Below the pieces are notes generated by a model, which searched no databases, had not been told where the DNA came from, and worked only from the letters and a program-made list of their open reading frames with translations. 64,000 nucleotides of DNA, from NCBI GenBank assembly GCA_013390605.1, contig JACAUB010000001.1:3579678-3643677 (forward strand). The letters are read 5' to 3'. This DNA is from Bacteroidota bacterium. GTDB taxonomy: Bacteria; Bacteroidota; Bacteroidia; Bacteroidales; Cfx3-03. The first letter of the stretch is position 1, and the number at the start of each line of letters is the position of its first letter. Made by a program: the position numbers and the translations under genes. Positions 45,591-54,881 of the stretch are shown here, piece by piece.

Positions 45591-46466
45591 TTATTCATAT
45601 AATAGCTTCAACAGGCTTCTAAATTCAGCTTCTTTCTTGTAATCCTTAATATAATTATATGAAGAAGCAATCTCTTCTCCTATAGATTGTAACAGATATA
45701 TATTATCACAAGGCTGATAATTTTCAACTTTATCCTCAATGTTATTTTCCTTAAAATAATACTTAATATCCCTATGGGTAAAAACGGAACCTTTCGTTGC
45801 CGGATTTATATAAAACAGCACTGGACGATCTTTTAATATTTTCTTTTCATCCACAGTATCCACATAAGCCAATACCATTACATTTGGAAGATTTGCCATG
45901 TAGAGGGGCAATCCTAACCGTTGAGTAATACCTGCATAAAAGACTGATATTGCCTTTTGACTTCCCTTCCGCAATTCTAATAAATTATTTAACGCAATTT
46001 TATCAGGATGAACATGACTAACTGTAGTTGACGAAAAATTATATGTTTCAAATAGGATTTTATTGATCACCTTAATCTCCTCAAGAGCCGTCAAATTGCT
46101 ATTCAACTCAAGCCAAATCTCTTTTTCTATTCTTCTTAAATCACTAAAAATCTTATCTGCATCAAGATCCGGGTATATAAACTTCGTCAAAATAATATAT
46201 CCGTTAAATATATTTTTAGCGTCTAGTGTAACCCAGTTATTTAATTCGGAGTAAAGAGAATCCAGATGAATTCGATGGATAAGTATTTTTATTCGATCTT
46301 GCACCATTGGATCGAAAGTGTTGTCTAAGAAATCCTGAAGTAGTGGATTTACTTCAGTGCCATAAAAAGAAATAGATTCACAAATTCCCTCATAAACCAT
46401 TTCATTAGGTTCATCTAATAACATAAAAAGGGCCTTTATCTTTTCTACTTCCTTTTTCTTAAACAT
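45591..46466 (-). CDS. SirB1/transglutaminase-like protein of unknown function
   Basis: 291 residues, no signal peptide. The N-terminal part is helical and HEAT-like (EVNPLLQDFLDNTFDPMVQDRIKILI). The middle resembles the SirB1 N-terminal transglutaminase-like domain (NNLLELRKGSQKAISVFYAGITQRLGLPLYMANLPN), but the Cys of active transglutaminases is not seen and the usual HF after the glycine/proline turn is NVMV, so catalysis is doubtful. The C-terminus (LLQSIGEEIASSYNYIKDYKKEAEFRSLL) is helical and TPR-like. It is a single gene with long AT-rich flanks. Confidence 0.6.
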   Translation of the reverse strand: MFKKKEVEKIKALFMLLDEPNEMVYEGICESISFYGTEVNPLLQDFLDNTFDPMVQDRIKILIHRIHLDSLYSELNNWVTLDAKNIFNGYIILTKFIYPDLDADKIFSDLRRIEKEIWLELNSNLTALEEIKVINKILFETYNFSSTTVSHVHPDKIALNNLLELRKGSQKAISVFYAGITQRLGLPLYMANLPNVMVLAYVDTVDEKKILKDRPVLFYINPATKGSVFTHRDIKYYFKENNIEDKVENYQPCDNIYLLQSIGEEIASSYNYIKDYKKEAEFRSLLKLLYE

Positions 46467-46688
46467 AACATTGATGACTTTGAATCATAAAAATAATCTA
46501 AAAAGAAAGGAAAAGAATAAAACTTACGAACAATTCATCAACAACCTAATAGATTAAGAAACAAATACTTAATATAGCAGCAGCAATTTATTAATTTATT
46601 CTTATCTATAAAGAATGAATAATATTTATATAATAAAACCCACTGATGTTATTAATCAATCTCGAAAACACTCGTCCACCAAAGGGTC

Positions 46689-47558
46689 TTAAGATATCCG
46701 TCCAAGCACATGAAGAATAAGCCGCTCCATTGTTGTTGGGTAATTTGTTGTAAAAGTCTTTAGATAACGGTTTGCAACGATTGCACAAACAGTTAAGGTT
46801 TTATGTCCTAATAAACCACCCAAACCATACAAAGCGGAGGTTTCCATTTCTAGATTTCCGATCCTTAAATCACCATATCTAAACGAGGTTAACTTTTCAT
46901 TAATACCTGCCAATGATGGAACCATTCTGATTTGACGCCCCTGAGGAGCATAAAAACCCGAAGCAGTACAGGTAGCCGCAATATTAATATCTTTACCTAT
47001 TAATGCTAATAGATCCGGATCAGCAGCTACTGCATAAGGTTTTGGCAAAGTATCGGGCCAATTTGTATGAGCAATAAAAGCATCAGTCAATCCCTTATCA
47101 ATAATTTCCGGATATCTTTCATAGAAATAAAGCAATCCATCCATGCCTATCCCATGAGATGAGGCAACCAAACTATCAGATGGTAAATCTGCCTGAAAGC
47201 CTCCGGATGTACCCATTCTAATAATAGTAAGTTGCTTTAATTGTTGTTTTGGTGTACGCTCCTTCAGATCAACATTCACCAAAGCATCCAACTCATTCAG
47301 TACAATATCCATATTATCGGTACCCATTCCTGATGACAAAACAGTGATTCTTTTTTTTCCTATCCATCCTGTATGGGTAATAATTTCACGGTTTTGGACG
47401 CGTAGCTCAATAGAATCGAAGTGTTTCGATACTTTTTCAACACGTCCCGGATCTCCTACAACTAAAACAGTATCTGCAAGTTGTTCAGGTAAAAGATGAA
47501 GATGGTAAACGCTGCCGTCAGCATTTAATATTAGTTCTGAAGTTGCTATTTTTTTCAT
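46689..47558 (-). CDS. Nucleoside phosphorylase (uridine phosphorylase-like)
   Basis: 289 residues of the PNP/UDP family. LPEQLADTVLVVGDPGRVEKVSKHFD carries the phosphate-binding GDPGR motif. ITVLSSGMGTDNMDIVLNEL and IIRMGTSGGFQADLPSDSLV are the next phosphate-binding segments, and GNLEMETSALYGLGGLLG supplies the ribose-contacting Met-Glu-x-x. The enzyme splits uridine or a related nucleoside with phosphate for salvage. It is slightly longer than the classical enzyme. Monocistronic, with a TAnnTTTG box about 100 bases upstream. Confidence 0.88.
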   Translation of the reverse strand: MKKIATSELILNADGSVYHLHLLPEQLADTVLVVGDPGRVEKVSKHFDSIELRVQNREIITHTGWIGKKRITVLSSGMGTDNMDIVLNELDALVNVDLKERTPKQQLKQLTIIRMGTSGGFQADLPSDSLVASSHGIGMDGLLYFYERYPEIIDKGLTDAFIAHTNWPDTLPKPYAVAADPDLLALIGKDINIAATCTASGFYAPQGRQIRMVPSLAGINEKLTSFRYGDLRIGNLEMETSALYGLGGLLGHKTLTVCAIVANRYLKTFTTNYPTTMERLILHVLGRIS

Positions 47559-47659
47559 TGGTCAATAGGTTTTATAAAAGTAACTTTGTAGTGTTCATTG
47601 AATAAGTCGTAATCAAGTCAACTATTTCATAAACTTTCCAATTTAGTTAAGGTTTATCA

Positions 47660-47667
47660 CAAAGATA
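47660..47667 (-). promoter_or_regulatory. Candidate -7 box for the nucleoside phosphorylase gene
   Basis: TATCTTTG on the minus strand lies 101 bases upstream of the start codon. No convincing -33 element is visible. Confidence 0.35.
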
Positions 47668-47694
47668 GCCTTTTCAGTTAATAGAAAAAACATA

Positions 47695-48942
47695 ATGATG
47701 CAAGTTGAAATCATCACCATTGGGGACGAAATACTCATTGGTCAAATAGTCGATACTAATTCAGCCTGGATGGGCGAACAGCTTAATCTGATAGGACTTA
47801 GTGTAAAACAAATCACCAGCGTATCCGACAAACGTGAAGACATTTTAAAAGCCCTCGAATTGGCTTCTACCAGAGCTAAAGTGGTTCTAATTACCGGTGG
47901 ATTAGGTCCAACCAGTGACGACATCACCAAACCCACCCTGTGCGAATATTTCAATAGTAAGTTGGTTTTCAAACCTGAAGTATTCAAGGAGATTGAACGT
48001 ATTTTTACATCGAGAGGATTTGTGGTAACTGATGTTAATCGTAAGCAGGCTGAAGTACCCGAATGTGCTACTGTAATGCCCAATCATAATGGCACAGCCC
48101 CAGGCATGTGGTTCGAAAAAGAGGGCACCATTTATGTTTCAATGCCGGGAGTTCCTTTTGAAATGAAAGGAATAATGAGCGATTATATCCTGCCCCGACT
48201 AAAAGACCGATTTACAACTCAAGCCATTTATCATAAAACCGTTTTAACCCAGGGCATGGGTGAATCGATGGTGGCTGCCCGTATTGAAGATTGGGAAAAT
48301 GCACTCCCCTCATCTATTAAACTGGCATACCTTCCGCAACCAGGCATGGTTCGTCTACGGCTCACAGGTATTGATACAGACTATGAGCGTATCAAAGCAT
48401 TGGTCAATACTGAAGCGGAAAAGCTAATACCTTTAATTGGTGAACTCATTTATGGTTATAATGACGACAAGATGGAAAGCGTTGTTGGTCAGCTGCTACT
48501 ATCACAAGATGCCACGTTGGCAACTGCAGAAAGCTGTACAGGCGGATATCTGGCGCACCTCATCACCTCTATTCCGGGAAGTTCTGAATATTATAAAGGA
48601 TCTGTAATTTCTTATGCCAACAGTATAAAAACTGCGTTATTGGATGTAAAAGAGAGTGATCTACAAGCATATGGAGCTGTAAGCGAACAGGTAGTTACGG
48701 CTATGGCAGAGGGTGTACGTAAAATTATGGGAACAGATTATGCATTAGCCACGTCAGGCATTGCCGGACCCGATGGAGGAACACCTGAAAAGCCAGTCGG
48801 AACTGTTTGGATTGCTTTAGCCTCTGCATCAGGAACTAAAACCAGATTACTGAACCTCGGAAGCAACCGTCAACGCACCATTCATATGACAGCTATCAAT
48901 GCTTTAAACCTGCTGAGAAAAGAAATCAGTAAAAAGTTTTAA
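47695..48942 (+). CDS. cinA: CinA family protein (nicotinamide-nucleotide amidase)
   Basis: 415 residues. The N-terminal MoCF/COG1058 domain starts VEIITIGDEILIGQIVDTNSAWM and has VLITGGLGPTSDD. A middle KH-like linker is followed by the C-terminal PncC amidase domain with TLATAESCTGGYLAHLITSIPGSSEYYKG and ALATSGIAGPDGGTPEKPVGTVW. Two-domain CinA proteins combine ADP-ribose-type pyrophosphatase and NMN deamidase activities for pyridine-nucleotide recycling. Two ATG codons stand in tandem, so the start could be 47695 or 47698. rpmB follows with its own promoter. Confidence 0.95.
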   Translation: MMQVEIITIGDEILIGQIVDTNSAWMGEQLNLIGLSVKQITSVSDKREDILKALELASTRAKVVLITGGLGPTSDDITKPTLCEYFNSKLVFKPEVFKEIERIFTSRGFVVTDVNRKQAEVPECATVMPNHNGTAPGMWFEKEGTIYVSMPGVPFEMKGIMSDYILPRLKDRFTTQAIYHKTVLTQGMGESMVAARIEDWENALPSSIKLAYLPQPGMVRLRLTGIDTDYERIKALVNTEAEKLIPLIGELIYGYNDDKMESVVGQLLLSQDATLATAESCTGGYLAHLITSIPGSSEYYKGSVISYANSIKTALLDVKESDLQAYGAVSEQVVTAMAEGVRKIMGTDYALATSGIAGPDGGTPEKPVGTVWIALASASGTKTRLLNLGSNRQRTIHMTAINALNLLRKEISKKF

Positions 48943-48948
48943 AAATGA

Positions 48949-48979
48949 TTGGATTCTAAAAAAATTATTCCGAATTTTG
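48949..48979 (+). promoter_or_regulatory. Promoter of rpmB
   Basis: TTG (48949-48951), a 20-base spacer and GAATTTTG (48972-48979, one mismatch to TAnnTTTG), then GCGC. The start would be about 48986, which explains why an in-frame TTG at 48949 is not a translation start. Confidence 0.5.
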
Positions 48980-49026
48980 CGCTCCCGTTTGAGAATGAGT
49001 CGGATTTAGAAAAAAATATTATTGCC

Positions 49027-49263
49027 ATGTCACGAATTTGCCAGATTACAGGAAAGAAATTGATGGTGGGAAACAATGTTTCACACTCAAATATCAAGAC
49101 AAGAAGGAAATTTTACCCTAACTTGCAGACCAAGAAATTCTTCGTACCCGAAGAAGATGCATGGATTGAACTAAAAGTTTCAACTTCTGCTTTAAGAACT
49201 ATCAATAAGAATGGCATCTATGCGTGTCTTAAAGAAGCCAGAATTAAAGGTTTTCTAAAATAG
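49027..49263 (+). CDS. rpmB: 50S ribosomal protein L28
   Basis: 78 residues, standard length for L28. MSRICQITGKKLMVGNNVSHSNIKTRRKF is the family N-terminus, and STSALRTINKNGIYACLKEARIKG the C-terminus. I chose ATG 49027 because an upstream TTG at 48949 would add 26 foreign residues and coincides with the -33 promoter element. The gene is not next to rpmG here. A strong terminator follows 20 bases later. Confidence 0.97.
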   Translation: MSRICQITGKKLMVGNNVSHSNIKTRRKFYPNLQTKKFFVPEEDAWIELKVSTSALRTINKNGIYACLKEARIKGFLK

Positions 49264-49282
49264 TCTGATATAAACAAAATTT

Positions 49283-49321
49283 AAAGGTCGTTTATGGAAA
49301 TCCATAGACGACCTTTTTTTT
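49283..49321 (+). terminator. Terminator of rpmB
   Basis: Stem AAAGGTCGTTTATGGA / TCCATAGACGACCTTT, 16 bp with one mismatch and a two-base centre, followed by eight T. Confidence 0.9.
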
Positions 49322-49371
49322 GTTAATTTAGCTTCGACAAATATTCTAACCACCGAAGCAGTTTAACCCCT

Positions 49372-51900
49372 ATGCGGTATTCACTTTTTCTACTCCTCGC
49401 CATTCTGTTGTTCATCACTATCGATGCTATCGCTCAAAAGCAGAGCAGAACAACCGTTTATGGAAAGATTACCGACGAGCAGAACAGACCACTGAATATG
49501 GTTTCGGTTCAAATAAAAGAAACCGGTAGCATCAGTAAAGAAGATGGAAGCTATGAAATTAGCGTTCCAACCGGAAAACAGATTTCTATAATTTATTCCC
49601 TTTTAGGTTATATCCGACAAATCAGACAAGTTAATCCAACTGAAGATCAAAAGATTAAACTTGATATTAAACTGTCAATTCTGACCAATCAATTACAAAC
49701 CGTTATTATCAACGAACGGTTTCCCGACAAGTCATTTAACTTTACACGGATAGATCCAAAGTCGGCCGCTGTAATCCCTACTGTCGGAGGAAGCGTAGAA
49801 TCATTGATTAAATCGCAACCCGGCGTCTCTTCAAATAATGAATTGAGTGCACAATACAATGTGCGTGGTGGAAATTATGATGAGAATCTTGTCTATGTAA
49901 ACGACATTGAAATATTTAAACCTTTTCTAATCCGCTCTGGACAACAAGAGGGTCTCAGTTTTATAAACAGCGACCTTGTTTCATCCATTGCTTTCTCAGC
50001 CGGTGGGTTTGAAGCAAAATATGGAGATAAAATGTCATCGGTACTGGATATCCACTACCGTAACCCAACTGAGTTTGCCGGAACAGTTATGCTAAGTTTA
50101 CTTGGAGCCTCTGTCCATCTGGAAGGAGCCAGTAAAAATAAAAAGTTTACATGGATCACCGGATTACGCCAAAAGTCAAATCAATATCTGCTGAATTCAA
50201 TGGATACAAAAGGAGCGTACCATCCCTCCTTTACAGACTGTCAGGGGCTGCTCACTTATACCATCTCCCCGAAGCTTGAGGTTTCTCTACTAGGAAACTA
50301 TGCAAAGAATACATATCGGTTAGTACCCGAAGACAGAGAAACTTCATTTGGAACACTAAATGAAGCTTTGCGGCTAAAAGTCTATTTTGAGGGAGAGGAA
50401 GCCGATCGTTTCGACAATGGCACCGCTGCCTTAAACCTCAACTGGCATCCATCCCAAGCACTCAACTTAAAACTTACTGGCTCCTATTTTCACTCCTATG
50501 AACGTGAATCATTTGATATTATGGGACAATACTGGATCGGACTTCTAGAGACCGATCTCAGCAAACCAAACTTTGGCGATGTGTTGGAGACCAAAGGTGT
50601 AGGGAGCTATCTCGACCATTCAAGAAATTACCTGACGGCAGATGTATTTAACATAGAACAACGTGGCGCTATAACCCACCGAAATAATCAATTTCAGTGG
50701 GGCATAAAAGCACAACATGAACAGATTAACGATAGGCTCAATGAGTGGACCATGATTGACTCGGTAGGTTACTCACTCCCCTATCCACCACAGACACCCG
50801 GAGAGATTCCACAAAACAGCGACTTTAAGCTATCATCGGCAGTCAAGACAGAACACAATCTCGCCTCATGGCGCTATATCGGCTTCGTACAAAACACCAT
50901 CTATCTTCGATCCGACAGTGTAAAGATCTGGCTGAATACCGGTCTTAGAAGCGCTTATTGGGACGTTAATCATGAATGGCTACTGAGCCCTCGCGTTATT
51001 CTGGGATATAAACCCAATTGGCAAAACAACATCACTTTCCGGATTTCAAGTGGTCTATATCAACAGCCCCCATTCTATAGAGAACTACGCGATCTTGATG
51101 GAAACCTCCACCTCAATACACCTGCTCAACAATCTATCCATCTGTTAACAGGAGCCGATTGGATTTTCAAGTCCTGGGGGCGTCCGTTCAAGCTAACGGC
51201 AGAGGCTTATTATAAATTTCTGAACAATCTGATTCCTTATGAGATAGATAATGTCAGAATCCGTTATCTGAGCGGAGAAAAGGCAAAAGGATATGCCACC
51301 GGAATTGATTTCAAGATTAATGGAGAATTTGTTCCGGGCCTTGAATCATGGGCAAGCCTTTCATTCATGAAGACCGAAGAAGATATCGTGGGCGATTACT
51401 ATTATCGTTATTTAAATAAACAAGGTGAAACTATTGTACCCGGTTACACTTCAGATGCAGTTGCAGTTGATAGCGTAAAAGTAAATCCCGGTTATATTCC
51501 AAGGCCTACCGATCAACGCGTAACATTCAGTCTCTTTTTTCAAGACCATTTACCAAATAATCCAACAGTTAAAGTCCACCTCAATCTTCTATACGGAAGT
51601 GCCCTACCATTCGGGCCTCCTGACTCACCCAAATATCTTCAGACCTTACGCATCCCCCCCTATCGCAGAGTAGATATCGGTTTCTCAAAACAAATCATTG
51701 GAGAAGAGGCAACTTATAAACCAAAAAACAGATTCCGTCATATTAAATCACTCTGGATTTCGGCCGAAGTATTCAACCTCTTTCAGATTAGTAATACCGT
51801 TTCTTATCTCTGGATCAGCGACGTAACCAATCGAAAATATGCAGTACCGAATTATCTGACACCCCGGCAACTAAACCTCCGCCTGATTGCAAAGTTCTAA
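49372..51900 (+). CDS. TonB-dependent receptor, not SusC type
   Basis: 842 residues with a signal peptide (YSLFLLLAILLFITIDAIAQ). A carboxypeptidase-regulatory-like domain (about 27-110) leads into a plug with VGGSVESLIKSQPGVSSNNELSAQYNVRGGNYDENLVYVND. A barrel follows that ends NLRLIAKF. There is no STN domain, no adjacent SusD and no FecR, so it is a general outer-membrane receptor. This architecture is widespread in Bacteroidota and its ligand is unknown. Codon usage looks slightly richer in GC than the flanking genes. Confidence 0.88.
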   Translation: MRYSLFLLLAILLFITIDAIAQKQSRTTVYGKITDEQNRPLNMVSVQIKETGSISKEDGSYEISVPTGKQISIIYSLLGYIRQIRQVNPTEDQKIKLDIKLSILTNQLQTVIINERFPDKSFNFTRIDPKSAAVIPTVGGSVESLIKSQPGVSSNNELSAQYNVRGGNYDENLVYVNDIEIFKPFLIRSGQQEGLSFINSDLVSSIAFSAGGFEAKYGDKMSSVLDIHYRNPTEFAGTVMLSLLGASVHLEGASKNKKFTWITGLRQKSNQYLLNSMDTKGAYHPSFTDCQGLLTYTISPKLEVSLLGNYAKNTYRLVPEDRETSFGTLNEALRLKVYFEGEEADRFDNGTAALNLNWHPSQALNLKLTGSYFHSYERESFDIMGQYWIGLLETDLSKPNFGDVLETKGVGSYLDHSRNYLTADVFNIEQRGAITHRNNQFQWGIKAQHEQINDRLNEWTMIDSVGYSLPYPPQTPGEIPQNSDFKLSSAVKTEHNLASWRYIGFVQNTIYLRSDSVKIWLNTGLRSAYWDVNHEWLLSPRVILGYKPNWQNNITFRISSGLYQQPPFYRELRDLDGNLHLNTPAQQSIHLLTGADWIFKSWGRPFKLTAEAYYKFLNNLIPYEIDNVRIRYLSGEKAKGYATGIDFKINGEFVPGLESWASLSFMKTEEDIVGDYYYRYLNKQGETIVPGYTSDAVAVDSVKVNPGYIPRPTDQRVTFSLFFQDHLPNNPTVKVHLNLLYGSALPFGPPDSPKYLQTLRIPPYRRVDIGFSKQIIGEEATYKPKNRFRHIKSLWISAEVFNLFQISNTVSYLWISDVTNRKYAVPNYLTPRQLNLRLIAKF

Positions 51901-52142
51901 AATTGCTTCATTATTTCATCTTTACCTTCATCGTTTCAACCGCACAGGAAATAACGAATAAAACCTAGATAATCAGATCATATTACACTAATCAACACTT
52001 TCCTTAACCGCTCATTTTATTCATTATAATCAATCGGCAACTATTTCCATTTCAAAAAAAACACTAATTCAACAAACATTCTCCATTCTGATTCGTTATT
52101 TAGATTAATTCTAACATGTAATTTAAAAACAAAACGAATATT

Positions 52143-52772
52143 ATGAGTCAGTGTGAAAGAACATCTTGGGAATTTCCCGCATTACCTTATGCTTACAATG
52201 CTTTAGAGCCTTATATCGATGCTCAGACGATGGAAATTCATCACACCAAGCATCATCGTGCATATTTTGACAAATTCTATGCTGCTATACAAGGCACAGA
52301 ACTCGAAAGCCTTTGCATGAAACACATTTTCAGTATGGTGAGTACCCTTCCACTTGCCGTTCGTAACAATGGAGGCGGTTTCTTTAACCATAAACTATTT
52401 TGGAAAGTAATGGGTCCAAACGGAGGAGGCGAGCCACAAGGAGCTTTAGCTGAAGCTATTACTAAATCATTTGGTTCATTCGAAAAATTCAAAACACTAT
52501 TTAACGAAGCTGCTGCTAATCGTTTTGGAAGTGGCTGGGCATGGCTCATCGTTAAAGAAGACGGTTCATTGGCCGTAACTTCTACAGCGAATCAAGACAA
52601 TCCATTAATGGATATTGCCGAAGTAAAAGGTTTCCCAATTTTAGCACTCGATGTTTGGGAACATGCTTATTATCTGAAGTATCAGAATCGCCGTCCGGAA
52701 TATGTAAGTGCTTTCTGGAATGTTGTAAACTGGAATGCAGTTACAGAACGTTTCGAAAAAGCAACACAATAA
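52143..52772 (+). CDS. sodB: Superoxide dismutase (Fe/Mn), cytoplasmic
   Basis: 209 residues, no signal peptide. [25 protein letters not shown] gives the first metal ligand His33, [13 protein letters not shown] gives His83, and [13 protein letters not shown] gives Asp169 and His173. [13 protein letters not shown] is the family core motif. It disproportionates superoxide. Fe versus Mn preference cannot be fixed from sequence, and Bacteroides relatives use either metal. A second, exported copy lies immediately downstream (63 bases). Confidence 0.95.
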   Translation: MSQCERTSWEFPALPYAYNALEPYIDAQTMEIHHTKHHRAYFDKFYAAIQGTELESLCMKHIFSMVSTLPLAVRNNGGGFFNHKLFWKVMGPNGGGEPQGALAEAITKSFGSFEKFKTLFNEAAANRFGSGWAWLIVKEDGSLAVTSTANQDNPLMDIAEVKGFPILALDVWEHAYYLKYQNRRPEYVSAFWNVVNWNAVTERFEKATQ

Positions 52773-52835
52773 TTTTTGAAAGGTAATATGGGGTATCCAA
52801 CTCTTGGGTGCCCCTATTTTAATTTAAGTCAATCC

Positions 52836-53540
52836 ATGAAACGCAACATCCTATTAATCATCACATTTATTCTTACAGCTTTCACAACACAAGCTCAAAC
52901 CAGCCTAAGCATTTTACAAACTCCTTCAGGAAAATCACTATTTCCACCTCTTCCTTATGCTTATAATGCATTAGAACCATCGATAGACTCGCTCACCATG
53001 AGCATACACTATTCAAAACATTTTAAAGCTTATTACGACAATCTGATGAAAGCTGTTTCAGGCACACCATTAGCCGAGAAAACAATTAATCAGATCTTTG
53101 CAAATATTACGGAAGTTCCTGTAGTTGTTAAAAACAATGCTGGTGGTTTTTATAATCACGACCTTTTCTGGGAAGTGATGGGACCAAACAGTGGAGGATT
53201 GCCAACCGGTGAAGTTGCCCAAGCCATCAACAAATCATTTGGAAGCTTTGACAACTTTAAAAAAGCCTTTGATGATGCAGCGAAAGGTCGCTTTGGAAGC
53301 GGCTGGGCATGGCTCATCGTTAAAGAAGACAAGAGTTTAGCAATAACTTCAACTGCAAATCAGGACAATCCATTAATGAGTAATGCAGAAGTTAAAGGAA
53401 TTCCTATTTTAACCCTTGATGTTTGGGAACATGCATATTACCTAAAATATCAAAATAAACGTGCCGACTATGTTACTGCCTTTTGGAATGTAGTAAACTG
53501 GCAAGCAGTTGCTAAATTCTACAAAATTGCGTTGAAATAA
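52836..53540 (+). CDS. Superoxide dismutase (Fe/Mn), exported paralogue
   Basis: 234 residues from ATG 52836, beginning with a clear signal peptide ([21 protein letters not shown]). An in-frame TTG at 52776 would bury the signal and is rejected. The mature part is a full [19 protein letters not shown] with ligand His58, [34 protein letters not shown] and [20 protein letters not shown]. It is clearly a tandem duplicate of the upstream gene. It would protect the periplasm or the surface. A terminator follows. Confidence 0.93.
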   Translation: MKRNILLIITFILTAFTTQAQTSLSILQTPSGKSLFPPLPYAYNALEPSIDSLTMSIHYSKHFKAYYDNLMKAVSGTPLAEKTINQIFANITEVPVVVKNNAGGFYNHDLFWEVMGPNSGGLPTGEVAQAINKSFGSFDNFKKAFDDAAKGRFGSGWAWLIVKEDKSLAITSTANQDNPLMSNAEVKGIPILTLDVWEHAYYLKYQNKRADYVTAFWNVVNWQAVAKFYKIALK

Positions 53541-53565
53541 AAACTATTATAACTGTTTGGGTTAG

Positions 53566-53602
53566 GCCTTAATTCACGTTACGTGAATTAAGGCTTTTTT
53601 TA
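53566..53602 (+). terminator. Terminator of the superoxide dismutase pair
   Basis: A perfect 14-bp inverted repeat GCCTTAATTCACGT / ACGTGAATTAAGGC, followed by seven T. Confidence 0.9.
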
Positions 53603-53675
53603 TAGTCTTATCTCAGATTTCATATACCATCGGTTGTATTTAGATTGCTCTATTGGCCTTTCTTTGAAAGAATAC

Positions 53676-53708
53676 AAAAGGGATTGCCGTTTCCAACAAT
53701 CCCCTTTC
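53676..53708 (-). terminator. Probable terminator of the DJ-1/PfpI gene
   Basis: Stem AAAAGGGATTG / CAATCCCCTTTC with one bulged base. On the minus strand it ends in CCCTTTTG, 22 bases past the stop. Confidence 0.5.
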
Positions 53709-53729
53709 CCAATTTAAAATCAACAAAAT

Positions 53730-54494
53730 TTATTTCTTTTTAAGCTTCTTCAGCAGCATTTCAGCAACCAATTCCGAAGAAGCAGGATTTTGACCTGTAA
53801 TTAAATTACCATCTTCCACAGCATAGGGTTGCCAGTCGCCAGCTTTACTATAGATTCCACCATTTGCTTTTAGCATATCTTCCACCAGGAAAGGAACAAC
53901 TTTAGTAAGTTGAACAGCGGCTTCTTCACTATTCGTGAATCCGGTAACTTTTTTGTCTTTTACCAAATACTTCCCGGTGGCATCTTTTACATGACGTAAT
54001 ACACCAGGTGCATGACAAACAAAAGCAATAGGTTTATGATGGTTATTAAAAGATTGGATAAGTGCAGCTGAAGTTTTATCCTCTGCTAAATCCCAAAGTG
54101 GACCGTGGCCGCCTGGATAAAATACAGCATCATAATCAGCCTCTTTTAAATCAGCCAGAATAAGAGTCTTGCTCATTTTTTGTTGTGCAACATCATCCTT
54201 TTTGAAACGCGCTGTTGCTGGTGTATTATTTTCAGGAAGATCGCTTTTTGGATCTATCGGAGGAAGACCACCTTTTGGTGATGCTAATGTAATTTCTGCA
54301 CCACTATCGAGTAGCAGATAATAAGGATTTGCAAATTCTTCAATCCAAAAGCCAGTTTTATGGCCAGTGTCTCCCAATTTGTCATGGGAAGTCAATACAA
54401 TTAAAATTTTCATTTTTCTATTTTTAACTTGTGCATATACAACACTTCCTACAAGTAGAAAGAGGGCAACTAAAGTAATCGCAATGTTTTTCAT
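53730..54494 (-). CDS. Exported DJ-1/PfpI-family protein (Hsp31/glyoxalase III-like)
   Basis: 254 residues with a hydrophobic signal sequence (MKNIAITLVALFLLVGSVVYAQ). The DJ-1 fold shows KILIVLTSHDKLGDTGHKTGFWIEEFANPYYLLLDSG with the active-site Glu near 53, YDAVFYPGGHGPLWDL, and the nucleophile Cys160 in AFVCHAPGVL with adjacent His161. These features match the Hsp31-like or type 1 glutamine-amidotransferase-like group, members of which act as chaperones, methylglyoxalases or stress proteins. Export is unusual. The upstream gap carries no clear promoter. Confidence 0.85.
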   Translation of the reverse strand: MKNIAITLVALFLLVGSVVYAQVKNRKMKILIVLTSHDKLGDTGHKTGFWIEEFANPYYLLLDSGAEITLASPKGGLPPIDPKSDLPENNTPATARFKKDDVAQQKMSKTLILADLKEADYDAVFYPGGHGPLWDLAEDKTSAALIQSFNNHHKPIAFVCHAPGVLRHVKDATGKYLVKDKKVTGFTNSEEAAVQLTKVVPFLVEDMLKANGGIYSKAGDWQPYAVEDGNLITGQNPASSELVAEMLLKKLKKK

Positions 54495-54881
54495 GTTTGT
54501 TTTGCTCTAATTAAATTCTCTCGTCCTAGGAACTACTTAACAAACAGGCACAGAGACGGAATGTTTGGGTCAGTCGAAAAAATCGGAAAACGAGTCCATT
54601 TTATTACACTGATGACCACCTCCATTCCAACTACTTGAGAAGAATCTCATATCTAATACAAACATTGATAAGCCGATCTCTTCTAAGAGGTCGAAATAAT
54701 GAAAAAGATTTATAGGTCCCCTATATTTTAGGACGTTAGATCTTCCATAACGATTCTAAATGATCCGAACAGTTAGTTAAAAACTCAATAATTGTAACTT
54801 TTCAAATGCGACTACGTCAAATGGACATAAAGAATAAAATAGAAAATACCGATACGTTGTTGTATTTAAACGATAATATTA
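54495..54881. other. 387-bp gap between divergent genes
   Basis: It must hold the promoters of the DJ-1-like gene (left) and the GT39 gene (right), but I could not identify a good TAnnTTTG box for either. There are only weak hairpins (for example GATCTC/GAGGTC near 54680). No convincing small gene. Confidence 0.4.

Noticed and set aside
48949..49026. TTG-initiated 26-residue extension of L28
   Set aside because: L28 has a fixed length of about 78 residues, and the TTG coincides with the -33 promoter element.
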